DNA of 45,121 bases from the NCBI GenBank assembly GCA_900768075.1, contig CAAGBN010000067.1:1-45121 (forward strand), read 5' to 3'. The notes under the pieces were generated by a model. That model saw only the letters and a list, made by a program, of their open reading frames with translations. It had not been told where the DNA came from and made no database searches. This DNA comes from Clostridia bacterium. GTDB taxonomy: Bacteria > Bacillota > Clostridia > Oscillospirales > Acutalibacteraceae. Positions 14,850 through 22,938 of this stretch are shown here, piece after piece. How positions within the stretch are numbered: position 1 is the first letter of the stretch; each line of letters starts with the position of its first letter. A program made the translations under genes and the position numbers.

Positions 14850-15509
14850 TTAGTCACTAATTTTTTGAATTGCTCTTACAAAATAGCTCGAGTCGTTGTT
14901 TTTTCCTAAAGTTATCTTCATATATTTGCCCGGCTCAGGCGCTGTCATATTGCCGTTGCTGTCCTGTTGCCAATCACTTGAATGAAGATATCCCACCGTA
15001 AGCTCAACACTGCTGCTCTTTTCTTTTGCATCAGTGACCTTGGGAGTATAGATAGGTGTAATACCTGTAATGGGAATAAGATACGCCTTTTTCTTCGCGC
15101 TGTATTTGAAATCAATACCGCCGCCGTCAACATTTGAATGTATGATTTTAACCTCATTGCCGAAAAGAGATGTGAACTTTTCTTCAACCTCTTTTGCAGG
15201 CAGAAGCATACCGTCGTCGGTATACTCATACTTATCGGGCTCAGGGTTACTGTCAAGAACTGACCATATGGCGATACTCAGAAGCTGACCCGAGTCAGCA
15301 AGGGTAACATCGTCAAAGGTGTCAGGGTCATTCATAATAACAGGAGCTATAAATTCCTCGTAAAAACTGTATTTTTCAGCATTCTTTTCATCGATGCTTC
15401 TGCTTATGCTATTACCCGCAGTAATAACAAGGAATACCACTCCCACAAAAGCAAGAGCAAGAATCATAAGACCCACTATAAGATTTGGTTTTGAACGTTT
15501 CTTTTTCAA
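14850..15509 (-). CDS. Membrane-anchored extracytoplasmic protein, unknown function
   Basis: A 219-residue protein with a basic start (MKKKRSKPN) and one membrane helix at about residues 10-32 (LIVGLMILALAFVGVVFLVI), so the rest is outside the cell. The external part is helical then beta-rich, with DSGQLLSIAIWSVLDSNPEPDKYEYTDDGMLLPAKEVEEKFTSLFG and several GI/PI strands. No family recognised. The start lies close after a CACCTC-type (GGTGAG on the minus strand) ribosome site. It is transcribed in the same direction as the secreted protein downstream but has 137 bases between them with a separate promoter. AT-rich repeats lie just upstream. Confidence 0.7.
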   Translation of the reverse strand: MKKKRSKPNLIVGLMILALAFVGVVFLVITAGNSISRSIDEKNAEKYSFYEEFIAPVIMNDPDTFDDVTLADSGQLLSIAIWSVLDSNPEPDKYEYTDDGMLLPAKEVEEKFTSLFGNEVKIIHSNVDGGGIDFKYSAKKKAYLIPITGITPIYTPKVTDAKEKSSSVELTVGYLHSSDWQQDSNGNMTAPEPGKYMKITLGKNNDSSYFVRAIQKISD

Positions 15510-15523
15510 TGTCTCACCACCTG

Positions 15524-15635
15524 AATTTAATTATGAATTATGAATGATGAATTATGAATTACTTTTCAGGTCAGCAACTGCTTATGGTATAAATTCTATA
15601 CCATTCCTAATTCCTAATTCATAATTCCTAATTGA
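15524..15635. repeat. AT-rich inverted-repeat element, copy 2
   Basis: GAATTTAATTATGAATT with tandem ATGAATT units at 15524-15561 and the opposite-strand form CTAATTCATAATTCC at 15603-15635. Same plan as 4254-4397. It lies between proA and the membrane-anchored protein gene. Confidence 0.65.
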
Positions 15636-15651
15636 TAAAAGCCTTTGGCTT

Positions 15652-16890
15652 TTATCTCACTTGTCCTTCGCCTGAGATAATATATTTCATGCTTGTCAGC
15701 TCGGGAAGACCCAGGGGACCTCTTGCATGAAGCTTCTGTGTGGAAATACCTATCTCTGCACCGAAGCCGAATTCACCGCCGTCTGTGAAACGGGTGGAAG
15801 CATTGACATAAACTGCCGCAGCGTCAACCTGTGAGGTAAACTTCTTCTGTGCGAAATAGTTGTTTGTCACAATGCACTCACTGTGTGAGCTTGTATATTT
15901 CATAATATGCTCGATAGCTTCGTCAATATCACCAACAATCTTAACGCTGATTTCATAGCCGAGATATTCTTTAGCATAGTCATCTTCTACCGCAATTATA
16001 ACATCGGGGATAATCTTTGAAGTCTCCTCGTCGCCGTGGATAATGACATTTTTCTCATCGAGTCTTGCCTTGATCATCGGCAGAGCAGCTTTAGCAACCT
16101 CACGGTGAATTACAAGGCTTTCGCAGGCGTTACATACGCTGGGTCTTGAGGTTTTGGCATTGAAAATAATATTTGCCGCCATATTAAGGTCAGCATCCTT
16201 ATCAACATAAATATGGCAGTTGCCTGTGCCTGTTTCAATTACGGGCACTGTTGCATTTGCAACGCAGGATTTTATAAGACCTGCACCACCTCTTGGAATA
16301 AGCACATCAACATAGTCGTTCATTTTCATAAGCTCTACTGCGCTGTCTCTTGAGGTATCTTCAACCAGCTGTATGCAGTTTTCGGGAAGACCTGCATTTG
16401 CAATAGCCTTGCGCATAATTTCTGTCATAGCCTTGTTGGAGTTGATAGCCTCCTTACCGCCTCGGAGAATTACGCAGTTACCCGACTTAAGACAAAGAGC
16501 AGCAGCGTCAACTGTAACATTGGGTCTTGCTTCAAAGATTACTGCAATAACACCAAGAGGTACTGTCACCTTTTCAATAAGCAGACCGTTGGGTCTTTTT
16601 GTACCACTGACAACCTTGCCGCAAGGGTCATCAAGAGAAGCAACCTGAAGCACAGCCTCGCTGATAGCTTTGATGCGACCTTCATTAAGGCTGAGTCTGT
16701 CAATCATACTCTCGCTCATACCGTTTGCACGGGCATTGTCTATATCAATTTTGTTGTTTTCTTCTATGTAAGAGGTGTTTTCAATAAGAGCCTTTGCAAT
16801 TTCTTCAAGGGCCTTATTCTTCACTTCGCTTGAGGCTGTCATAAGCACTCTTTCGGCTTTCTTTGCGCCGATACCTAATTGTGTAAGCAT
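15652..16890 (-). CDS. proA: Gamma-glutamyl phosphate reductase
   Basis: A 412-residue NADPH-dependent enzyme converting glutamyl 5-phosphate to glutamate semialdehyde, the second step of proline synthesis. Typical segments are KRPNGLLIEKVTVPLGVIAVIFEARPNVTVDAAALCLKSGN, VIETGTGNCHIYVD and SRPSVCNACESLVIH, which holds the catalytic Cys, and a C-terminal TRFTDGGEFGFGAEIGISTQKLHARGPLGLPELTS. Full length. It starts 13 bases after proB, so the two are translated from one mRNA. Confidence 0.97.
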   Translation of the reverse strand: MLTQLGIGAKKAERVLMTASSEVKNKALEEIAKALIENTSYIEENNKIDIDNARANGMSESMIDRLSLNEGRIKAISEAVLQVASLDDPCGKVVSGTKRPNGLLIEKVTVPLGVIAVIFEARPNVTVDAAALCLKSGNCVILRGGKEAINSNKAMTEIMRKAIANAGLPENCIQLVEDTSRDSAVELMKMNDYVDVLIPRGGAGLIKSCVANATVPVIETGTGNCHIYVDKDADLNMAANIIFNAKTSRPSVCNACESLVIHREVAKAALPMIKARLDEKNVIIHGDEETSKIIPDVIIAVEDDYAKEYLGYEISVKIVGDIDEAIEHIMKYTSSHSECIVTNNYFAQKKFTSQVDAAAVYVNASTRFTDGGEFGFGAEIGISTQKLHARGPLGLPELTSMKYIISGEGQVR

Positions 16891-16903
16891 TGGGGATTCT
16901 CCT

Positions 16904-17689
16904 TTATTTTGCAGTAAAGAGTGTGCCGATACTGTGGCCGTCTATGAGCTTGTATATATCCTGGGGTGCTGTGCCGTTCATTACAACTGTGGGGATACCT
17001 GCCTCGGTGGCAATTTCAGCAGCGTGAATCTTGGTTATCATACCGCCTGTGCCTCTGTTTGTGCCTGCACCACCGCAAAGAGCCTTGATATCCTCGTTGA
17101 TTTCCTTTACCACGGGGATGAGTCTTGCATCGGGGTTTTCGTTGGGGTTTTCGTCGAAAAGTCCGTCGATATCTGAAAGGATAATAAGGGCATCAGCCTT
17201 TATAAGTCTTGCAACGATAGCTGAAAGGGAGTCATTGTCACCATAGACGATTTCTTCTGTTGCAACGCTGTCGTTTTCGTTGATAATGGGTACTGCTTCG
17301 TATTCGAAGAGCTTTTCAAAGGTGTTTTCAAGGTTTTCTCTGCGCTTATCGTTTTCGATATCGCTCTTTGTTATAAGAAGCTGACCTGTCTTAACACCGT
17401 TTTCACCAAAGTGTTTATCATACATAAACATCAGCTCGCACTGACCTACTGTTGCAGCAGCCTGTCTGCCCGGGATATCCTTGGGTCTTTCCTTAAGACC
17501 GAGCTTGCCCACACCGACACCGATAGCGCCTGAGGTTACAAGGACAACCTGCATACCTGAATTGTGAAGGTCTGCAAGGACACTGCAGAGCTTGACCATA
17601 CGTCTGATATTGATTTTTCCTGTTTCGTGGGTAAGGGTAGATGTGCCTACCTTTACTACTATTCTTTTTGCTGAAGATATGGGGTTCAT
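16904..17689 (-). CDS. proB: Glutamate 5-kinase (short form)
   Basis: A 261-residue amino acid kinase that phosphorylates glutamate to open proline synthesis. KRIVVKVGTSTL is the nucleotide-binding start, VTSGAIGVGVGKLG and ENDSVATEEIVYGDNDSLSAIVARLIKADALIILSDIDGLF are family signatures, and GTGGMITKIHAAEIATEAGIP closes the site. It lacks the C-terminal PUA domain present in many ProB proteins. I chose the ATG at 17689: AAAGGA lies 9 bases upstream, whereas the ATG at 17695 leaves only 3 and an upstream GTG at 17719 has no ribosome site. Product inhibition by proline is typical of the family but cannot be seen here. Confidence 0.93.
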   Translation of the reverse strand: MNPISSAKRIVVKVGTSTLTHETGKINIRRMVKLCSVLADLHNSGMQVVLVTSGAIGVGVGKLGLKERPKDIPGRQAAATVGQCELMFMYDKHFGENGVKTGQLLITKSDIENDKRRENLENTFEKLFEYEAVPIINENDSVATEEIVYGDNDSLSAIVARLIKADALIILSDIDGLFDENPNENPDARLIPVVKEINEDIKALCGGAGTNRGTGGMITKIHAAEIATEAGIPTVVMNGTAPQDIYKLIDGHSIGTLFTAK

Positions 17690-17715
17690 ATTCATCTTTC
17701 CTTTGTGTTTTTCTC

Positions 17716-17779
17716 GCACTCGCAGAGTGCATATCGGTTGCCGTCAGGCAATATATCGGGTTGCTTTAGCAACATATCG
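17716..17779. repeat. Three tandem mini-hairpins joined by ATATCG
   Basis: GCACTC-gca-GAGTGC (17716-17730), TTGCC-gtca-GGCAA (17738-17751) and GTTGCT-tt-AGCAAC (17760-17773) are each followed by ATATCG (17731, 17753, 17774). They lie 27 bases upstream of the proB start on the minus strand, so they would be in its leader if cotranscribed with the M16 gene. Confidence 0.75.
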
Positions 17780-17812
17780 ACTTAGCAGAAATCTATTTTT
17801 ACAATTATTATT

Positions 17813-17876
17813 GTCCTCGCCGGACTGGCATTACTTTTTCCTGTCGCGGAAAAAGTAATCAAAAACGCGATGTTAT
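17813..17876 (-). repeat. TAACATCGCG-type repeat, copy after the M16 gene
   Basis: On the minus strand the M16 stop TAA is followed directly by CATCGCGTTTTTG and the 12-base-pair hairpin ATTACTTTTTCC-gcgaca-GGAAAAAGTAAT (17830-17859), then GCCAGTCCGGCGAGGAC. Copies with the same start relative to a stop codon follow the hydrolase and trxB-like genes. Confidence 0.85.
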
Positions 17877-19135
17877 TTTTTTATGGCACTTTCTAAAATT
17901 TTCTCATACTCTGCCTTATCTTTTACCTTGCCCACAGCCGTGAAAGCCATCTCCTCAAGGCAAAGATATTTTTTGCTCACTGCAATAACATCCTCAAGAG
18001 TAATTGCCTTTATGTTGTTTATAATATCATCATCTTCAATGACTCTAGAAATCATCAGAAGATTATAGCCTATCGATGAAAACTTTGACTGAGGCTGCTC
18101 TCTCGACATTATAAGGCTTGATATAAGCTTTTCCTTTGCTATGTCAACCTGGCGCTGTGTGACCTTTTCAGAGAAGCTTCCGACAATATCGGTGATTTCG
18201 TTTATTGCTCTCTCTTCGGAATCGGGAGAAAGACTGACCGATACGGCAATATAACCTCCGCCTCTGTATCTGCCAAGCCAGGAATCAATGCTGTAGCAAA
18301 GGCCAAGCTCCTCTCTGATTTTCTGATAAAGCATAGATGATGTACCCGTGCCGAGAATAAACATACACACCTGCAAGGGATATAAGTCCTCGTGCTCAAT
18401 GCCGATACCCTCAAAGCACAGCATAAGGTGGGTCTGCTCTGTCTGCATAGTCTTAAGAGCTATCGCCTTGTTGAAGGGTACGGGATATAATCCGTTGCCC
18501 TTGCTCTTTTCGGGCATATCTGCGAAATACTCACTGACCTTTTCAAGCATTGCCTCTTCGTCGAAATTACCGCTGACACCTATAACGGTTTTGTCTGCGC
18601 AGTAATTTTCATTCATATATGCGAGTATGTCATCCTTTTTAAGCCCGCTGACAGTTTCTCTTTCACCGAGAATCTGCATTCCAAGGGTAGTACCCTTAAA
18701 CAGACTGCTTTCATTGACCTCGTATACCACATCACCCGGGTCATCCTCACACATATTGATTTCTTCTAAGATTACGCCCTTTTCTGTTTCGATATCCTTT
18801 TCGTCAAGTCGGGGATTTCTTATCATATCAAAGAGAATATCTGAGGCTTTAAGAATCTGATAATCAAGAGCTCTGGTATAAAAGAAGGTATATTCCTTTG
18901 TGGTATAGGCGTTAACATGAGCACCGATTTCATCCATACCCTCGGCAATCTCAAAGCCTGTGCGCTTTTCTGAGCCCTTGAAAACAATGTGCTCTATAAA
19001 ATGGGAGATACCGCTGATGTCAGACTCTTCGTTTCTTGCACCTGCCATAACCCATACACCTACAGTTGCTGAGCGAAGGTCATCTCTTTTATTGATAAAA
19101 ACTCTCAGTCCGTTTGGCAGGGTAATAAGCTTCAT
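17873..19135 (-). CDS. M16-family zinc metallopeptidase
   Basis: A 420-residue single-unit M16 (pitrilysin/processing-peptidase) protein. HFIEHIVFKG is the inverted zinc motif HxxEH, with the third ligand in EKGVILEEINMCEDDP about 70 residues later. GGGYIAVSVSLSPDS and the C-terminal half form the second M16 domain. No signal peptide, so cytoplasmic or surface-associated by other means. It starts 25 bases after the second ABC exporter gene and precedes proB, so one transcript is possible. GGAG ribosome site at 9 bases. Related genes in Firmicutes are often called ymxG/pqqL-like; substrate unknown. Confidence 0.92.
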   Translation of the reverse strand: MKLITLPNGLRVFINKRDDLRSATVGVWVMAGARNEESDISGISHFIEHIVFKGSEKRTGFEIAEGMDEIGAHVNAYTTKEYTFFYTRALDYQILKASDILFDMIRNPRLDEKDIETEKGVILEEINMCEDDPGDVVYEVNESSLFKGTTLGMQILGERETVSGLKKDDILAYMNENYCADKTVIGVSGNFDEEAMLEKVSEYFADMPEKSKGNGLYPVPFNKAIALKTMQTEQTHLMLCFEGIGIEHEDLYPLQVCMFILGTGTSSMLYQKIREELGLCYSIDSWLGRYRGGGYIAVSVSLSPDSEERAINEITDIVGSFSEKVTQRQVDIAKEKLISSLIMSREQPQSKFSSIGYNLLMISRVIEDDDIINNIKAITLEDVIAVSKKYLCLEEMAFTAVGKVKDKAEYEKILESAIKK

Positions 19136-19160
19136 CAGTGGTACTCCTTTGCTTTTCAGT

Positions 19161-21002
19161 TTAGTCTAAAAACTGTGAATTGTATATTTCGGCATAGAAG
19201 CCGTCTTTAGCCATAAGCTCCTTGTGGTTACCTGTTTCCACAATCTTGCCCTCATTCATAACGAGGATTTTATCAGCCTTTCTGATAGTTGAAAGTCTGT
19301 GGGCAATAACAAAGTTTGTTCTGCCCTGCATAAGATTCTGCATAGCCTGCTGAATCTGTACCTCTGTTCTTGTATCAACGCTTGATGTAGCCTCATCAAG
19401 AATAAGAATGTCGGGTGAAGAAAGGAATGCTCTTGCAATAGTGATAAGCTGACGCTGACCTACACTGAGGTTTGCACCGTCTTCTTCAAGCATTGTATCA
19501 TAACCGTCAGGTAAAAGTGAAATAAATCTGTCGACTCTTGCGGCACTTGAAGCCTTAAGGAATTCTTCCTCAGTTGCTGTCTGATTGCCGTACATAATAT
19601 TTTCTTTAATAGTACCCTCAAACAGCCATGTGTCCTGAAGCACCATACCCATAACACTGCGAAGATTCTTACGGGAAATATCTCTGATATCAATACCGTC
19701 AACCTTAATTGCACCTGAGCCTATTTCATAGAATCTCATTAGAAGATTGACGATAGTAGTTTTGCCTGCACCTGTGGGGCCTACAATAGCAACAAGCTCG
19801 CCCTTGTTTACCTCAAGGTTGAAGTTTTCAATAAGGGGCTTTTCAGGCAGATATGAGAAGTTTACATCCTCAAATGTTACAGTGCTTGCGCTTTCGATAA
19901 CCTGAGTTGCGCTGTCATCAGCTTCTTCATCAGCCTCGAGAATGTTGAAGACACGCTCTGCACTTGCAAGTGATGACTGCAGGCTGTTAGCGATATTGCT
20001 AAGGTCAACAACAGGCTGCATAATGAGCTTTGTATAAGCAATGAACACCATTATTGTGCTGACAGTCTGTTCACCCTTAATAATAAGATAACCACCGATT
20101 ACACAAATAATCACGTAACCTGCATTGTTTGCAAAGCTGATAAGGGGACCGAGAATACCTGAAAGGAACTGAGCCTTTCTGCCTGACTCACAAAGAGCCT
20201 CGTTAACCTCATCAAACTCTTCAATAGCTTTTTTCTCGTGACCGTAAGCCTTGACGATTTTGTGGCCTGTGAACATCTCTTCAATATGGCCGTTCACATC
20301 GCCTGTAACCTTCCACTGTCTGCGGAAATAAACCTTTGAGAAGCGAAGGATAGTCATCGCTATAACAAAGCAGATGGGGAAAGGAAGAAGTGAAGCTACA
20401 GATAAGGTTCTGCTGTGATAAACCATAATGGCAAGAACACCGACAAATGTAACAACACTTGTGATAATCTGAATAAGTGTATTCTGAAGAGTATTGTTTA
20501 TGTTATCAATATCGTTGGTGATACGTGAAAGAATATCACCCTTATTGTGTGCATCAAAGTATGATAAGGGAAGCTTTGACAGCTTGTGGTTAATATTACG
20601 GCGAAGCTTGGTAATAAGATTCTGCACAAGCCCTGCCATAATATAGTGCTGGAAAAAGCCGAAGATAGAGCTGCCAACGTAAATTACGAGAATAGTCAGC
20701 AGAATGGAATAGATTGAAGAGAAATCCATTTTGCCTGTGGCGAGCTTATTTTTAACCTGCACATCAAGAACGTCAATAATATCACCGAGATACTGAGGTC
20801 CGAGTATTGACAGAAGGGAACTGAGAGCTGCACATATAACTGTGAATGCAACAGCTACCTGCTTACCCTTGAGAAGAGCGAGAAGCTTTTTCATTGTGCC
20901 CCAGAAATTTGCAGGCTTTTCCTTGCTGTCACGTGTCTTATCACGGTAAGCTGCATATTTATCTTTTTTTACAAGCTTAGAAGTCTTTTTTGTATCTTTC
21001 AT
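19161..21002 (-). CDS. ABC exporter, permease-ATPase fusion (consensus half)
   Basis: A 613-residue half-transporter. After a basic N-terminal stretch, residues 45-350 hold six predicted membrane helices of an ABC exporter domain. The ATPase follows: Walker A GPTGAGKTT (about 407-415), Q-loop VLQDTWLF, signature LSVGQRQL and Walker B ILILDEATSSVD with the catalytic Glu intact. The first codon overlaps the stop of the preceding half-transporter as ATGA, with GAGGAGG as ribosome site, so the two form a heterodimer. Related to LmrCD/BmrCD/TM287-288 pairs that export drugs, lipids or peptides. Substrate not inferable. Confidence 0.92.
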   Translation of the reverse strand: MKDTKKTSKLVKKDKYAAYRDKTRDSKEKPANFWGTMKKLLALLKGKQVAVAFTVICAALSSLLSILGPQYLGDIIDVLDVQVKNKLATGKMDFSSIYSILLTILVIYVGSSIFGFFQHYIMAGLVQNLITKLRRNINHKLSKLPLSYFDAHNKGDILSRITNDIDNINNTLQNTLIQIITSVVTFVGVLAIMVYHSRTLSVASLLPFPICFVIAMTILRFSKVYFRRQWKVTGDVNGHIEEMFTGHKIVKAYGHEKKAIEEFDEVNEALCESGRKAQFLSGILGPLISFANNAGYVIICVIGGYLIIKGEQTVSTIMVFIAYTKLIMQPVVDLSNIANSLQSSLASAERVFNILEADEEADDSATQVIESASTVTFEDVNFSYLPEKPLIENFNLEVNKGELVAIVGPTGAGKTTIVNLLMRFYEIGSGAIKVDGIDIRDISRKNLRSVMGMVLQDTWLFEGTIKENIMYGNQTATEEEFLKASSAARVDRFISLLPDGYDTMLEEDGANLSVGQRQLITIARAFLSSPDILILDEATSSVDTRTEVQIQQAMQNLMQGRTNFVIAHRLSTIRKADKILVMNEGKIVETGNHKELMAKDGFYAEIYNSQFLD

Positions 21003-22753
21003 TCTGTCACCTCCTCAGTCATCTGAGAACGGTAAATTTCACCGTAAACCTCACAGCTTTCCATAAGCTCCTCGTGTCTGCCCATACCGACAATTCTGCC
21101 CTCATCGAGAACTATGATCTTGTCCGCATCCATAATGGTACCGACACGCTGAGCAACTATGATAACAGTTGCATCTATGTTGTCTTTGATTGCTTTTCTG
21201 AGGATAGCATCAGTTCTGAAGTCAAGAGCTGAGAAGCTGTCGTCAAATATGTAAATATCGGCCTTTCTTGTAAGGGCTCTGGCAATACAGAGTCTCTGCT
21301 TCTGACCGCCTGAAAGGTTTGTACCGTTCTGACTTACCATTGACTCAATGCCCTCGGGAAGCTTGTCCACAAATTCAGCACTCTGTGAAATTTCAAGAGC
21401 TTTTCTGAGCTGCTCATCTGTAGCATTCTCATCTCCGTAGAGAAGATTCTCACGTACACTGCCGCTGAAGAGAGTAGCCTTCTGAGGAACAAGTGCAAGT
21501 CTTGAATGAAGCTCATCCTGCTTGAGATTTCTTATATCCTTACCCGAGAAAAGAATAGCACCCTCATTTACATCGTAAAATCTCATAATAAGGTTTGCTA
21601 CAGTTGACTTACCGCTACCTGTTGAGCCTATGATAGCTGTAACCATTCCTTTGTTTGCAGTGAAGGATATATCTGACAGGACATAATTTTCTGCTTCGTT
21701 ATAGCCGAAGGATACATTTCTGAATTCGAGCACACCTCTGAGAGACTCATCCATTTCTTCAGCCTCTTCGGGATCGCGTACTGTAGGCTCTAAATTGAGC
21801 ACCTCTGTGATTCTGTTTGCCGAAATCTTTGCTCTGGGCACGATAACAAACATAGCAGCAGTCATAGTAACAGCTGAAACAATCATAATCATATAGATTA
21901 CAAATGCCTGCAAATCACCGATAGCACTCATAAGCTTGTCTGCTTCTGTTACGGGATCCATTGAATCAAAATTGTTAGCCGCAACAAGAATAAGTATATC
22001 AAGTGCAATAATAATAAGCACAATACAGATAGGAATGAGCACAGCCATAAGACGCTGGAATTTAAGAGTAAGCTCTGAAAGTGCTTCATTTCTTTCGTCA
22101 AACTTTTTATCCTCTGTTTCACTTCTGTTGAAGGCTCTGATTACTCTTATACCGCTGAGCTTTTCTCTTACAAAACGGTTAACTGAGTCAACGAGCTTCT
22201 GTCTCTTTCTGAAAATAGGAATAACATATTTGATTACAAGTGAAGCAATAAGAGCGATAACAGGAATGACTGCGAAAATAATCATTGCAAGCTTCGGGTT
22301 GAGAATAAATGACATTATCACACCGCCCACAAGCATAATGGGCACTGAGATTATCATACGAAGGCTTGTCAGCACGAAGTCCTGAATTACTCTTACGTCA
22401 TTGGTACAGCGTGTGATAAGTGACGGTGTACCGACCTTATCAATATCTCTCTGAGATAAGGATTCAACCTTCAGGAAGATTTCTCTGCGCAGTACCTTGC
22501 CATAAAGAGCCGAGGTCTTACTTGAGTAATAGCTGTTGAAAACAGCAATTACTACTCCGAGGGCAGAGATACCCATCATTATAAGGCCAACTTTTTTTAT
22601 ATAAGCAACATCTCCGAAAGCTATACCGTTGTTGATAATAGATGACATAAGCACCGGCAAAGTAAGGTTGCTGACCTGAGATAAAACAGCAAAAATCATA
22701 GCTGCAACAACAGGCTTTTTTAAACATTTCAAATACTTCAATAACTGTTTCAA
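20999..22753 (-). CDS. ABC exporter, permease-ATPase fusion (degenerate half)
   Basis: A 584-residue half-transporter with six membrane helices in residues 1-310 and an ATPase with Walker A GSTGSGKST, signature LSGGQKQRLCIARAL and Walker B IYIFDDSFSALD. The Asp that follows the Walker B Asp replaces the usual catalytic Glu. This is the hallmark of the non-hydrolysing site half of heterodimeric exporters. Its partner gene overlaps by four bases. It is the first gene of the likely five-gene run ABC-ABC-M16-proB-proA. Divergent from the GH127 gene. Confidence 0.92.
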   Translation of the reverse strand: MKQLLKYLKCLKKPVVAAMIFAVLSQVSNLTLPVLMSSIINNGIAFGDVAYIKKVGLIMMGISALGVVIAVFNSYYSSKTSALYGKVLRREIFLKVESLSQRDIDKVGTPSLITRCTNDVRVIQDFVLTSLRMIISVPIMLVGGVIMSFILNPKLAMIIFAVIPVIALIASLVIKYVIPIFRKRQKLVDSVNRFVREKLSGIRVIRAFNRSETEDKKFDERNEALSELTLKFQRLMAVLIPICIVLIIIALDILILVAANNFDSMDPVTEADKLMSAIGDLQAFVIYMIMIVSAVTMTAAMFVIVPRAKISANRITEVLNLEPTVRDPEEAEEMDESLRGVLEFRNVSFGYNEAENYVLSDISFTANKGMVTAIIGSTGSGKSTVANLIMRFYDVNEGAILFSGKDIRNLKQDELHSRLALVPQKATLFSGSVRENLLYGDENATDEQLRKALEISQSAEFVDKLPEGIESMVSQNGTNLSGGQKQRLCIARALTRKADIYIFDDSFSALDFRTDAILRKAIKDNIDATVIIVAQRVGTIMDADKIIVLDEGRIVGMGRHEELMESCEVYGEIYRSQMTEEVTE

Positions 22754-22881
22754 AATTCAGTCCTCCTGCAAAATTAAGCATAAAACGACAATTATATAAT
22801 ATAATACCAAACTTATATGAATAAAGTGTAAACCTGAAATAAAAAACTATACTTATTCTTTGGTCTGTTGCAATATTTTTG

Positions 22882-22910
22882 TTTACAATAACAGCGCATT
22901 TTGTTATAAT
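22882..22910 (+). promoter_or_regulatory. Promoter of the GH127 gene
   Basis: TTTACA (22882-22887) and TATAAT (22905-22910) with a 17-base spacer, 29 bases before the start codon. Confidence 0.7.
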
Positions 22911-22938
22911 TTATAAAAAGATAAAAGAGGTGAGCTGA

